Part shown: one piece after another, positions 19,110 to 27,582 of the stretch
Position numbering within the stretch: position 1 is the first letter of the stretch
Layout: each line of letters opens with the position of its first letter
Assembly (NCBI RefSeq): GCF_050627025.1
Contig: NZ_CP192472.1
DNA length: 64,000 nucleotides
From: Variovorax paradoxus_P
Lineage (GTDB): Bacteria > Pseudomonadota > Gammaproteobacteria > Burkholderiales > Burkholderiaceae_C
Reading direction: 5' to 3' (one strand)
The notes under the pieces: generated by a model
Seen by the model: the letters and a program-made list of their open reading frames with translations, nothing else
Told to the model about the DNA's origin: nothing
The model's database searches: none
Translations under genes and position numbers: made by a program

Positions 19110-20411
19110 ATGGCGCTGTTTCCGTCCTCGGCCCTGAATCCCGGCGTGCGCAAGCGCGAGGTGTTCGGCTGGGCGATGTACGACTTTGCGAATTCGGGCT
19201 ACACCACGGTCGTCATCACGGCCGTGTTCGCCGCTTACTTCGTGGGCGGTATCGCCAAGGGAGCGCCTTGGGCGGCTTTTGCATGGACGGCGGCACTCAG
19301 CGTCTCCTACGCCATCGTCATGCTCTCGATGCCAGCCATAGGCGCCTGGGCCGACCGGCGTGCAGCCAAGAAGCGCGTGCTTGCCGTTGCCACCCTCGGC
19401 TGCGTGGTTGCAACAGCCGCGCTCGCGCTCACGCCAGGGTTCTCGGGTGCCGAAGGCGTGGCCCTGGCCATGCTGCTGGTGATCGTCTCGAACACCTTCT
19501 ATTCGTACGGCGAGTCCTTGACCGGCGCTTTCCTTCCCGAGCTCGCAACAGCCGAGGGCATGGGCAAGGTCAGCGGCTGGGGGTGGAGCTTCGGCTACGT
19601 CGGCGGCATGCTTGCGCTCGGCTTGTGCCTGGCCTATGTGCTTTCGGCGCAGGCCAAAGGGCTGCCGGCTTCGCACTTCGTTCCGGTCACCATGCTGATC
19701 ACGGCGGCCATCTACGGCGGGGCGGCGTGCGCTACCTTTGCGTTGCTGCCCGAGCGCGCGCAGCCCCAGGCTACCATCGATGCGCTGGGCACGTGGCAGC
19801 GACTGCGCAACACCTTTGTGCAGGCCCGTGCGTACCGCGATTTCATGCAGCTCCTGGTCTGCACCGTTTTCTACCAGGGCGGCGTGGCAGTCGCCATCAC
19901 GCTCGCAGCCATCTATGCCGAACAGGTCATCGGCTTCGTCGCAAGCGAAACCATGGTGCTGATCTTCGTGCTCAACCTGGCAGCCGCGCTGGGGGCCTTC
20001 GGCTTCGGCTATGTGCAAGACCGCATAGGCCACAAGATCTCGCTGGCTGCCACGCTGGTGGCATGGATTGCGGTGTGCGTGATTGCCGCCCTGGCAACCA
20101 CCAAGGGCGCCTTCTGGTGGGCCGCGGCCATTGCGGGGCTCGCCATGGGCTCGAGCCAGTCGGCCGGCCGCGCGATGACGGGCTACCTTGCGCCGCCACA
20201 GCAGCTTGCGGAGTTCTTCGGGCTGTGGACTTTCTCAACGCGGCTGGCGAGCATCATCGGTCCGCTGATGTTCGGTGCCATTACCTGGGCTGCTGGCGGC
20301 AACCAGCGCATTGCCATTCTTTCTACCGCTGCACTGTTCGTGGCCGGTCTTTTGCTGTTGCTGCCCATCGACATGGCACGGGGCCGAGCCGCCGCGCTGC
20401 GCAGCCGATAG
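19110..20411 (+). CDS. MFS transporter, UMF1 (Atg22-like) family
   Basis: A 433-residue inner-membrane protein with about 12 hydrophobic segments. The opening VFGWAMYDFANSGYTTVVIT is the signature of the UMF1 group of the major facilitator superfamily, related to fungal Atg22 vacuolar amino-acid effluxers. WADRRAAKKRV forms the loop between helices 2 and 3. The bacterial substrate is not known. It follows the Gly-rich unknown protein by 39 bases and may be in its operon. It converges on the next gene. Confidence 0.88.
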   Translation: MALFPSSALNPGVRKREVFGWAMYDFANSGYTTVVITAVFAAYFVGGIAKGAPWAAFAWTAALSVSYAIVMLSMPAIGAWADRRAAKKRVLAVATLGCVVATAALALTPGFSGAEGVALAMLLVIVSNTFYSYGESLTGAFLPELATAEGMGKVSGWGWSFGYVGGMLALGLCLAYVLSAQAKGLPASHFVPVTMLITAAIYGGAACATFALLPERAQPQATIDALGTWQRLRNTFVQARAYRDFMQLLVCTVFYQGGVAVAITLAAIYAEQVIGFVASETMVLIFVLNLAAALGAFGFGYVQDRIGHKISLAATLVAWIAVCVIAALATTKGAFWWAAAIAGLAMGSSQSAGRAMTGYLAPPQQLAEFFGLWTFSTRLASIIGPLMFGAITWAAGGNQRIAILSTAALFVAGLLLLLPIDMARGRAAALRSR

Positions 20412-20426
20412 ATAAAAAGCGGTCAG

Positions 20427-21206
20427 TCAGGGCATCTGCGGCTGCAGGGACTTCGGCACCCTGTACCGGTCGCCGTCGTAACGCAGCGTGACATTGCTGA
20501 ACCGCGCAGGCAGGGCCTTTTCAGTGCAGCCCAGGTCTTCCTGCATTTGCGCGTGGCTTTGCACCACCGTGCGCGAGAGCTGCAGATCGGCGTAGCCGTT
20601 GCTGGTCGATTTGCCGACTGAAAGCATGGTGCGCAGCTTTTCGAAACGGCCGGTGCAGGTGCTGTCCCACTCGCCGCTGTCACGGTCGAGCTCTATTTCT
20701 TGCAGCACCTGGCGCAGCTTGCTCCCGTGATGAACATAGAGCCGAACGGTCTCGCTCGCAGCCGAGCTGCCGGGGGCCGTGCTCTTGTAGCGCACGCGCA
20801 GCCCAAAGGCACGCGTGTCGGACGACAGCACGTATCGCGAAGTGTCGATGCGAAGGTCCTGGATGGCGGTGGCGGTGTCTTCGTCGAGTGCTTCAGGCTG
20901 GAAGACACGCCCGATGACCGTGTCGCGCTCAGTGTTGCCGTTGTCCGGGCGCTGGATCAGCAGCAGCTCCAGGTCGAACACCTTGGCACCGGTGCTGCTG
21001 GTTTCGCGCGGCACGGGCAGCACCACGATGCTGCGCCCCGGAAACGCCGGCCAGGGCTTGCACGCGGCAAGCCGTTCGTCGAGCGCGCGGTTCGGATACA
21101 GCTTCGCGTGCATGCGCTCGGCTAGGCCGCTCTCGCAAGCCGCATGGCTCAAACCCACGGCCGAGAGGCACAGCAGGAGCAGGGTGCGGCGCAAGAACAG
21201 TCGCAT
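20427..21206 (-). CDS. Secreted hypothetical protein
   Basis: A 259-residue protein with a signal peptide (MRLFLRRTLLLLCLSAVGLSHA, cleavage likely after AHA) and a mature part starting ACESGLAERM. The mature part is mostly beta in character and carries Cys at the start, in LAACKPW, STCTGRF and EDLGCTE, possibly two disulfides. I do not recognise the family. ATG 21206 was chosen because the signal peptide then sits at the N-terminus; the open frame continues upstream into murI. It lies 11 bases downstream of the murI stop on the same strand and may share its transcript. Confidence 0.7.
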   Translation of the reverse strand: MRLFLRRTLLLLCLSAVGLSHAACESGLAERMHAKLYPNRALDERLAACKPWPAFPGRSIVVLPVPRETSSTGAKVFDLELLLIQRPDNGNTERDTVIGRVFQPEALDEDTATAIQDLRIDTSRYVLSSDTRAFGLRVRYKSTAPGSSAASETVRLYVHHGSKLRQVLQEIELDRDSGEWDSTCTGRFEKLRTMLSVGKSTSNGYADLQLSRTVVQSHAQMQEDLGCTEKALPARFSNVTLRYDGDRYRVPKSLQPQMP

Positions 21207-21217
21207 GCCGGACGTTC

Positions 21218-22030
21218 TCAGGCCGCGGTTGCGGCAGGCGCTGCCGCATCTTGTTGCCGAGGCCTTTGCAGCCAGTGAGCGGCGGCAGCTTCGAGCACAG
21301 CCAAGTCGCCGCTGCCTTGCAGGACCATTCCTCCTTCGCCGCCCTCCGCGAGGCGGCCGAGCGAAGCCAGCACGCGCCGGGTTTGCTGCGCAACTGGCGC
21401 GCCGGTGTCGATGAAGCGCAGCGTTGGCGGTGCATGGCGCTGCAGTTCGTTCTTCACGAGCGGGTAATGCGTACAGCCGAGCACCACGGTATCGACCTGG
21501 CCGGGCGCATCGCCGAACGGGCCGGCCTCGGCCATGTAGCGTTCGCACAGCGCGGCAATGGCCGCGGTGTCGAGGCCTTCAATGGCCTTCACGAGTCCGT
21601 CGCATGGCACGGCGCGCACCGTGGCAGACCGGGCGAAAGATTTGCGCAGCGCCGCGTACCTGGCACTGGCCAGCGTTCCGCGCGTGGCCATCACCGAGAT
21701 GTGCGCGGTGCGGCTTGTTGCCACGGCCGGCTTGAGCGCAGGCTCCAGGCCTACGATGGGCAGCCCCGGATGCTCTGCGCGCAGCAGGTGGATTGCCGCC
21801 GTGGTGGCCGTGTTGCAGGCCACAACCAATGCCTTGATGCCGTGCTCGGCAATCAGCTGTTCGGTCACCTTTCGCGAGCGTTCGATCACGTAGGCGTCGC
21901 CGCGCTCGCCATACGGTGCGTAGGCGGTGTCGGCAAAGTAGACGAAGCGCTCGTGCGGCAGTTCGGCGCGCAGCGCGGCGAGCACGCTGAGCCCGCCGAC
22001 GCCGCTGTCGAACACGCCGATCAGGCTCAA
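21218..22030 (-). CDS. murI: Glutamate racemase MurI
   Basis: A cofactor-independent racemase that makes D-glutamate for peptidoglycan. The N-terminus is LIGVFDSGVGGLSVL with the substrate-binding loop. The two catalytic Cys are in VVACNTATTA and VLGCTHYPL, and YFADTAYAPYGERG lies between. I choose TTG 22030-22028, which overlaps the TGA of the fumarase gene and gives 270 residues, normal for the family. No ATG lies close to the conserved start. The overlap suggests coupling to fumarase. Confidence 0.92.
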   Translation of the reverse strand: MSLIGVFDSGVGGLSVLAALRAELPHERFVYFADTAYAPYGERGDAYVIERSRKVTEQLIAEHGIKALVVACNTATTAAIHLLRAEHPGLPIVGLEPALKPAVATSRTAHISVMATRGTLASARYAALRKSFARSATVRAVPCDGLVKAIEGLDTAAIAALCERYMAEAGPFGDAPGQVDTVVLGCTHYPLVKNELQRHAPPTLRFIDTGAPVAQQTRRVLASLGRLAEGGEGGMVLQGSGDLAVLEAAAAHWLQRPRQQDAAAPAATAA

Positions 22031-23580
22031 GCTTCTTCCATCATGATGGTCTTGAACTCGCCGCTGGCAATGCGCTTCTGCCACTCGGCCGGGCCGGTGA
22101 TGTGCGCGCTGGTGCCCCCCGCATCGACCGCCACCGTCACGGGCATGTCGACCACGTCGAATTCATAGATCGCCTCCATGCCCAGGTCTTCGAAGCCCAC
22201 CACCTTGGCTGTCTTGATGGCCTTGCTCACCAGGTAGGCTGCGCCGCCCACGGCCATGAGGTAGGCGCTCTTGTGCTTCTTGATGGCTTCGATGGCAACC
22301 GGGCCGCGCTCGGCCTTGCCGATCATGGCAATCAGGCCGGTTTCGGCCAGCATCATTTCGGTAAAGCCGTCCATGCGCGTGGCGGTGGTCGGGCCTGCCG
22401 GGCCCACGGCTTCATTGCCGACCGGATCGACCGGGCCGACGTAGTAGATGACCCGGTTAGTAAAGTCGACCGGCAGCTTCTCGCCCTTGGCCAGCATGCC
22501 CTGGATGCGCTTGTGCGCGGCGTCGCGGCCGGTGAGCATCTTGCCGTTGAGCAGCAGCGTGTCGCCGGGCTTCCAGCTTGCCACTTCGGCGGGCGTGAGC
22601 TTGTCGAGGTCGACGCGCTTGCTCTTCTTTTCGTCGGGTGCCCAGTTCACGTCGGGCCACAGGTCGAGCGAAGGCGGATCGAGGTACACCGGCCCGCTGC
22701 CGTCCATCACGAAGTGCGCGTGGCGAGTGGCCGCGCAGTTTGGAATCATGGCAACCGGCTTGCTGGCTGCGTGCGTCGGGTACATCTTGATCTTGATGTC
22801 GAGCACCGTGGCCAGGCCGCCCAGGCCCTGCGCGCCGATGCCCAGCGCATTGACCTTCTCGTACAGCTCGATGCGCAGCGCCTCGACCTTGCTGAGTTCG
22901 GCGCCCGAGGCCTTCTTGGCCTGCAGCTCGTGCATGTCCAGGTCGTCCATCAGGCTTTCCTTGGCCATCAGGGCAGCCTTTTCGGCGGTGCCACCGATGC
23001 CGATGCCCAGCATGCCGGGCGGGCACCAGCCGGCGCCCATGGTCGGCACCGTCTTGAGCACCCAGTCGACCACGCTGTCGCCAGGGTTCAGCATGACCAG
23101 CTTGCTCTTGTTCTCGCTGCCGCCGCCCTTGGCCGCCACCGTCACTTCGACGGTGTTGCCAGGAACGATCTCGGTGAAGATCACCGCAGGCGTGTTGTCC
23201 TTGGTGTTCTTGCGGTCGAACTGAGGGTCGGCCACGACCGAGGCGCGCAGCGTGTTGTCGGGGTGGTTGTAGCCGCGGCGCACGCCTTCGTTGACAGCGT
23301 CGTCCAGCGAGCCGGTGAAGCCGCCCCAGCGCACGTCCATTCCCACCTTGAGGAACACGTTGACGATGCCGGTGTCCTGGCAGATCGGGCGGTGGCCCGT
23401 GGCGCTCATCTTGCTGTTGGTCAGGATCTGAGCAATGGCGTCCTTGGCCGCGGGGCTTTGCTCGCGCTCGTAGGCCTTGGCCAGGTGGGCGATGTAGTCG
23501 GCGGGGTGGTAGTAGCTGATGTACTGCAGCGCAGCGCTGATCGATTCGATCAGGTCGGCCTGCTGGATCGTGGTCGTCAT
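22027..23580 (-). CDS. fumA: Class I (4Fe-4S) fumarate hydratase
   Basis: A 517-residue iron-sulfur fumarase that interconverts fumarate and malate in the TCA cycle. The three cluster ligands are visible: Cys67 in HRPICQDTG, Cys186 in GWCPPG and Cys282 in PNCAATRH. The C-terminal beta domain is seen at GPAGPTTATRMDGFTE. Length matches the single-chain class I enzyme. ATG 23580 is not preceded by a purine-rich ribosome site; a C-rich hairpin arm occupies that place. A class II enzyme (fumC) is encoded 4 kb away. Class I is oxygen-labile while FumC is not. Confidence 0.94.
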   Translation of the reverse strand: MTTTIQQADLIESISAALQYISYYHPADYIAHLAKAYEREQSPAAKDAIAQILTNSKMSATGHRPICQDTGIVNVFLKVGMDVRWGGFTGSLDDAVNEGVRRGYNHPDNTLRASVVADPQFDRKNTKDNTPAVIFTEIVPGNTVEVTVAAKGGGSENKSKLVMLNPGDSVVDWVLKTVPTMGAGWCPPGMLGIGIGGTAEKAALMAKESLMDDLDMHELQAKKASGAELSKVEALRIELYEKVNALGIGAQGLGGLATVLDIKIKMYPTHAASKPVAMIPNCAATRHAHFVMDGSGPVYLDPPSLDLWPDVNWAPDEKKSKRVDLDKLTPAEVASWKPGDTLLLNGKMLTGRDAAHKRIQGMLAKGEKLPVDFTNRVIYYVGPVDPVGNEAVGPAGPTTATRMDGFTEMMLAETGLIAMIGKAERGPVAIEAIKKHKSAYLMAVGGAAYLVSKAIKTAKVVGFEDLGMEAIYEFDVVDMPVTVAVDAGGTSAHITGPAEWQKRIASGEFKTIMMEEA

Positions 23581-23583
23581 GGT

Positions 23584-23617
23584 GGGGGGTGTTCTTTGGA
23601 GTGTGGAAACGCCCCCC
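23584..23617 (-). promoter_or_regulatory. Hairpin abutting the fumA start codon
   Basis: On the minus strand GGGGGGCGTT pairs with AACACCCCCC (one G-U), a 10-base-pair stem whose last base is three nucleotides before the fumA ATG. It lies between the proX stop and the fumA start, so it may end proU mRNA, though no U run follows, or control fumA translation. Confidence 0.5.
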
Positions 23618-23638
23618 GATTATCTCAGCCGCCGCGTT

Positions 23639-24646
23639 CTACCTGGCGGCCGCCCGGGCTTCCTCGATCCAGCCGTCGAACAGCGGCCGGTGCGCCCGGA
23701 TCCAGCCGTCCGCATGGCGCTCCAGGTCCTGCTGGGTTTTGGCGCCCTGGCTCATGCGCAGGTTCTGGGCATTGATGTCGCCGATCGGCAGTTTCATCAC
23801 TTCGAACAACCTGCCGGCGGCGGGATTTTTCTCGACAAAGGCCTTGTTGGCCACGATCTGCTCCCGGTCGGCCAGGAACCCGTAGTTCTTGCCGTTCGGA
23901 AGCTGCGTATCCGCGTCGCCGTCCCGGGAGGCGGAAAACGGCACCTGCAGCCACACCACGTCCGCGCCCGGCCGCAACACGGCGCTGACCCAGTAGGGCG
24001 TCCAGGTGTAATACAGCACTGGCTTTTCCTGCTTGAAGCGGGCGATGGTGTCGGCCATCAGCGCGGCGTAGCTGCCTTGCTTGTGGGTGACGGTGTCACG
24101 CAGCTGGTAGGCCGTGAGGTGTTTCTCGATGGCCAGCTCGCAGCCCCAGCCCGGGTTGCAGCCGGTAAGGTCCGCCTTGCCGTCGCCGTCGGTGTCGAAG
24201 AGCCTGGCGATGGCCGGATCCTTCAGCTGCGCGATGTTGGTGATGTTGTATTGCTCGGCCGTCTTGCGGTCGATGAGGTAGCCCTGCACCGCGCCTTCCG
24301 AGTACACGCCGGCGCGCGAGAGCTTGGCATCGCCGCCGCTGTTCTTGTAGAAGTCCGCGTGCAGCAGGCCCCAGTGGTTGGCCATGAAAGTGGCGTCCCC
24401 GTTGGCGATGGCCAGGTGTTCGGTGGCGGGCTCGAGATCTTTCATCGGCAGGGCCGTATAGCCTAGTTTTTCGAGCGCGCGCATCACGAGCAGCGTCTGG
24501 AAAGCTTCTTCGGCGAGCGAGCTCTTGAGCGGCTGCACGGTGACGCCCTTGCCGGGCAAGTCGTTGGTGGCCTGTGCGGTTGCGCCCATGGCGATGAAGC
24601 CGAGCGCGAGCAGGCTGCGGGCGATGAGAAGGCGGGTTTTCTTCAT
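23639..24646 (-). CDS. proX: Glycine betaine/proline ABC transporter binding protein ProX
   Basis: A 335-residue periplasmic solute-binding protein. A signal peptide (MKKTRLLIARSLLALGFIAM) ends near AQA. The mature part has the OpuAC/ProX features: VQPLKSSLAEEAFQTLLVM, FMANHWGLLHADFY and LYYTWTPYWVSAVLRPG, the aromatic residues that box quaternary amines. ATG 24646 was chosen over an upstream open frame that runs through proW. It is the last gene of proV-proW-proX, 23 bases after proW, and feeds the osmoprotectant uptake system. Confidence 0.92.
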   Translation of the reverse strand: MKKTRLLIARSLLALGFIAMGATAQATNDLPGKGVTVQPLKSSLAEEAFQTLLVMRALEKLGYTALPMKDLEPATEHLAIANGDATFMANHWGLLHADFYKNSGGDAKLSRAGVYSEGAVQGYLIDRKTAEQYNITNIAQLKDPAIARLFDTDGDGKADLTGCNPGWGCELAIEKHLTAYQLRDTVTHKQGSYAALMADTIARFKQEKPVLYYTWTPYWVSAVLRPGADVVWLQVPFSASRDGDADTQLPNGKNYGFLADREQIVANKAFVEKNPAAGRLFEVMKLPIGDINAQNLRMSQGAKTQQDLERHADGWIRAHRPLFDGWIEEARAAAR

Positions 24647-24669
24647 GTGTTGATTTCTTCCATGGCTTG

Positions 24670-25812
24670 TCATTGCGCGGAAAGCGCGATAACGGGCGCG
24701 CCCGCATCGCGCGATGGCGTGCCCACCAGGCGCTGCAGCACGCGCAACGCAAGACCCGCAGGACCCGTGTGCCACCAGCGCCGCCCGGCGCTGCGGCGCG
24801 ACTTGCCCATCGCCTGGGTCAGGCGGTCTAGCGAAATCGCCAGCAGCACGATGCCCAGCCCGCCCACGGTCGCCAAGCCCATGTCGAGCCGGCCGATACC
24901 GCGCAGCACCATCTGGCCGAGGCCGCCCACCGCGATCATCGAGGCGATCACAACCATCGAAAGTGAAAGCATCAGCGCCTGGTTGATGCCGGCCATGATC
25001 GACGGCATGGCCAGCGGCAGTTGCACCTTCACTAGCATCTGCCAGGGTGAGGCGCCGTAGGCGCGCGCGGCCTCGATCAGGTCGGGCCGAACCTGGCGCA
25101 GGCCCAGGCTGGTCAGGCGCACCAATGGTGCCAGCGCGAAGATGATCGTCACGATCACGCCAGGCACGTTGCCGATGCCGAACAGCATCACGACCGGCAC
25201 GAGGTACACGAAGGCCGGCGTGGTCTGCATCGCGTCGAGCACGGGCCGCATGATCCGCTGGGCGCGGTCGCTGCTGGCCAGCAGCACACCGAGCGGCAGG
25301 CCGATGATCATGCAGAAGACCAGCGAGGTCAGCACCAGTGACAGCGTGACCATTGCCTCGGGCCAGATGCCCAGCATCGCCACGAGCAGCAGTGCCGCCG
25401 CGGTGCCGATGGCGATCGCGCGGCCCGCAAACTGCCAGGCAAGGAGGCCGATCAGCGCAATCATCGCGAGCGTCGGCAAACCGGTCAGCAGGCCCTGCAC
25501 CCAGTTGAGCGTGCTGTCGATCGGCAGGCGCACGGTCTGGAAGAACGGGCGGAAATGCTCGACCACCCAGCCCAGGCCCTGGTTGATCCAGGATTCGAGG
25601 GGCAGCGAGCCGTCCCACAGGCGATGCAGCTGCAGGCCGCTGGCCGTCGCGTCCGCCGAGCCGGCCAGGGAGTGGGCCGCGTCGGCCGGCACGTCGAGCC
25701 ATGCGCTGGCGGCCGAAGTGTCGGGCGCGGCCGAGAGCGCTTCCCACGGATCGACGAAGGCGGCGGCGGGTGCGGGTGTGCTCAGGTCGGAAGGAAGTGT
25801 GTTGTCGTTCAT
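24670..25812 (-). CDS. proW: Glycine betaine/proline ABC transporter permease ProW
   Basis: A 380-residue inner-membrane permease. The N-terminal 100 or so residues are a soluble/amphipathic extension as in E. coli ProW (AESLLAA-like residues, LPLESWINQGLGWVVEHFRP). Several membrane helices follow, and the coupling loop EAARAYGASPWQMLVKVQLPLA (the EAA motif) contacts ProV. It lies between proX and proV with short gaps (21-23 bases). Confidence 0.92.
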   Translation of the reverse strand: MNDNTLPSDLSTPAPAAAFVDPWEALSAAPDTSAASAWLDVPADAAHSLAGSADATASGLQLHRLWDGSLPLESWINQGLGWVVEHFRPFFQTVRLPIDSTLNWVQGLLTGLPTLAMIALIGLLAWQFAGRAIAIGTAAALLLVAMLGIWPEAMVTLSLVLTSLVFCMIIGLPLGVLLASSDRAQRIMRPVLDAMQTTPAFVYLVPVVMLFGIGNVPGVIVTIIFALAPLVRLTSLGLRQVRPDLIEAARAYGASPWQMLVKVQLPLAMPSIMAGINQALMLSLSMVVIASMIAVGGLGQMVLRGIGRLDMGLATVGGLGIVLLAISLDRLTQAMGKSRRSAGRRWWHTGPAGLALRVLQRLVGTPSRDAGAPVIALSAQ

Positions 25813-25833
25813 GGTTCAAGGGCCTTCGTGAAT

Positions 25834-27087
25834 TCAGTGCGGCTCGGCGGCAAGTGCGGGTGCGGCGTTGGGCACGACGGGCTCGATCGGCGGCGTGTCG
25901 CGGTCGAGAAACTTGAGTAGCGTCGTCTTGCTGATCGCACCGCAGAAACGGCCGTCGTTTGCCACCACCGGCAGCGCGCAGGGCGCCTGCGCGAGCTGGC
26001 CGATCAGGCCTGCCACCGGCGCTTCGGCATCGATGCGCGGCAGGTCGTCAATGAATGCGTGCTGCAGCCCCAGCGAGCCGGAATGCCCGTCGAGCGCGCC
26101 GCGCAGTGTGTCCGCCGAGACCACGCCGAGGTAGCGCTTGTTCGGGTTCACCACGTAGGCGAATTCGCGGTCCTGGTCTTCGAGCAGCTTGAGTGCCGCG
26201 CGCGCACCGCGTTCCGGGTGCTCGCACACCACGGTGAGCGACTTGCGTGCGATGTCCGCCGCCTTGAACACGGCCGCCGCGTCGACGCCGCGTACGAAGC
26301 TGCGCACGTAGTCGTCCGCGGGGCTGCGCAATATCTCATCGGGCGTACCGACCTGGATCACGTGGCCGTCCTTCATGATCGCAATGCGGTCGCCGATGCG
26401 CATGGCTTCGTCCAGGTCGTGCGAGATGAAGACGATGGTGCGCCGCTGCTCCTGCTGCAGGCGCAGCAGCTCCGACTGCATCTCGGTGCGGATGATCGGG
26501 TCGAGCGCGGAGAAGGCCTCGTCCATCAGCAGGATCGAAGGGTCTGACGCCAGCGCCCGCGCCAGGCCCACGCGCTGCTGCATGCCGCCGGAGAGCTCGT
26601 CGGGGTAGCTGTCGCCCCAGCCCGCAAGGCCCACCTGCGCGAGCGCCTTGTCGGCTTGCGCAAGGCGCTCCTTCTTGTTCGTGCCCGAGAGTTCCAGGCC
26701 GAACGCCGTGTTCTCGCGCACCGTCATGTGCGGCATCAGCGCAAACGACTGGAACACCATGCTGATGTCCTTGCGGCGCAGCGCGCGCAACTGGGTGTCG
26801 GAGTGCTCGTTGATGTCGGCGCCGTCGATCACGATGCGGCCGGCCGTCGGCTCGATCAGCCGGTTCAAGAGGCGCACCAGCGTCGACTTGCCGGAGCCCG
26901 ACAAGCCCATGATCACGAAGATCTCGCCGGCCTGGATCTCGAAGGTGGCGTCGAACACGCCGATCGACTGGCCCGTCTGCGCGAGGATTTCCTTCTTCGA
27001 AAAACCTTGGCGGACCAGTTCGAGTGCTTGCTCGGGCGAATCGCCGAACACCTTGAAGACATGGTCGATGAGAATTCCTTTGGCCAT
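25834..27087 (-). CDS. proV: Glycine betaine/proline ABC transporter ATPase ProV
   Basis: A 417-residue cytoplasmic ATPase. Walker A is GLSGSGKST, the ABC signature LSGGMQQRVGLARAL, Walker B ILLMDEAFSALDP and the switch His in FISHDLDEAMRI. The C-terminal 130 residues are two CBS-like domains, which sense ionic strength in this family. Start MAKGILIDHVFKVFG at ATG 27087 with AAGGAG upstream at 27101-27106. First gene of proVWX, controlled from the long leader 27088-27582. Confidence 0.95.
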   Translation of the reverse strand: MAKGILIDHVFKVFGDSPEQALELVRQGFSKKEILAQTGQSIGVFDATFEIQAGEIFVIMGLSGSGKSTLVRLLNRLIEPTAGRIVIDGADINEHSDTQLRALRRKDISMVFQSFALMPHMTVRENTAFGLELSGTNKKERLAQADKALAQVGLAGWGDSYPDELSGGMQQRVGLARALASDPSILLMDEAFSALDPIIRTEMQSELLRLQQEQRRTIVFISHDLDEAMRIGDRIAIMKDGHVIQVGTPDEILRSPADDYVRSFVRGVDAAAVFKAADIARKSLTVVCEHPERGARAALKLLEDQDREFAYVVNPNKRYLGVVSADTLRGALDGHSGSLGLQHAFIDDLPRIDAEAPVAGLIGQLAQAPCALPVVANDGRFCGAISKTTLLKFLDRDTPPIEPVVPNAAPALAAEPH

Positions 27088-27582
27088 ACGCCGGGGGCTC
27101 CTTGTGCAATGGTTGGACACAGCGCCGCCCCGAGGAGCGGCAGGGCCGCGCCATCAGCCGAGGGCAGGCTGAACACAAAGCGCGAGAAGACGCGTGCAAT
27201 GGCCCGGCGAACCTCTAGGGCTGCCGGCAGGCACTGAAGACGACGTGGCGACGAAACCAGTGCCCGCCGAAAGGTGGCGTGGCAGTGGGGCCGGAAACGA
27301 TCCGGCCAGTTTTGCCGGGCAGGGCCCGGCGGGGAAAACCTTGCACCGCGACGGGATTCGGAGATCCGCGAGTAGTGCAGGGCCGATCAACATGACTTGT
27401 TGGTCGTCTGGAGCCCATGATCATAACTTTTTGACATGACGCGAGTCAACCCGCTGGGCGTAACGTGATGTTGGCCGCGGGCCGAATTGGCCCCGTCAGA
27501 TGCGAGCTATTCCTATTGGTCGATACTGGGCCCCGCGTGCTATCAAGGCGCGCGACCATCCAAGACTGCGGAGCTTTTTCTC
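27088..27582. other. 495-base divergent leader region with two tandem hairpins
   Basis: No convincing gene in this gap between proV (leftward) and fumC (rightward). The proV ribosome site is at 27101-27106. Two perfect stems lie in tandem: GGCCGGA at 27289-27295 with TCCGGCC at 27301-27307 (loop AACGA), and GCCGGGC at 27314-27320 with GCCCGGC at 27324-27330. They would sit about 200-240 bases upstream of proV in its leader. TTGACA at 27431-27436 has no good -10 partner. I saw no riboswitch that I recognise. Confidence 0.5.

Noticed and set aside
27120..27330. Possible SAH- or ykkC-type riboswitch near the proV leader (CCGAGGAGCGGCAGGG, and CTCTAGGG followed by hairpins)
   Set aside because: Only short fragments resemble the consensus; the conserved cores are absent and hairpin loops do not match (no ACGR loops).
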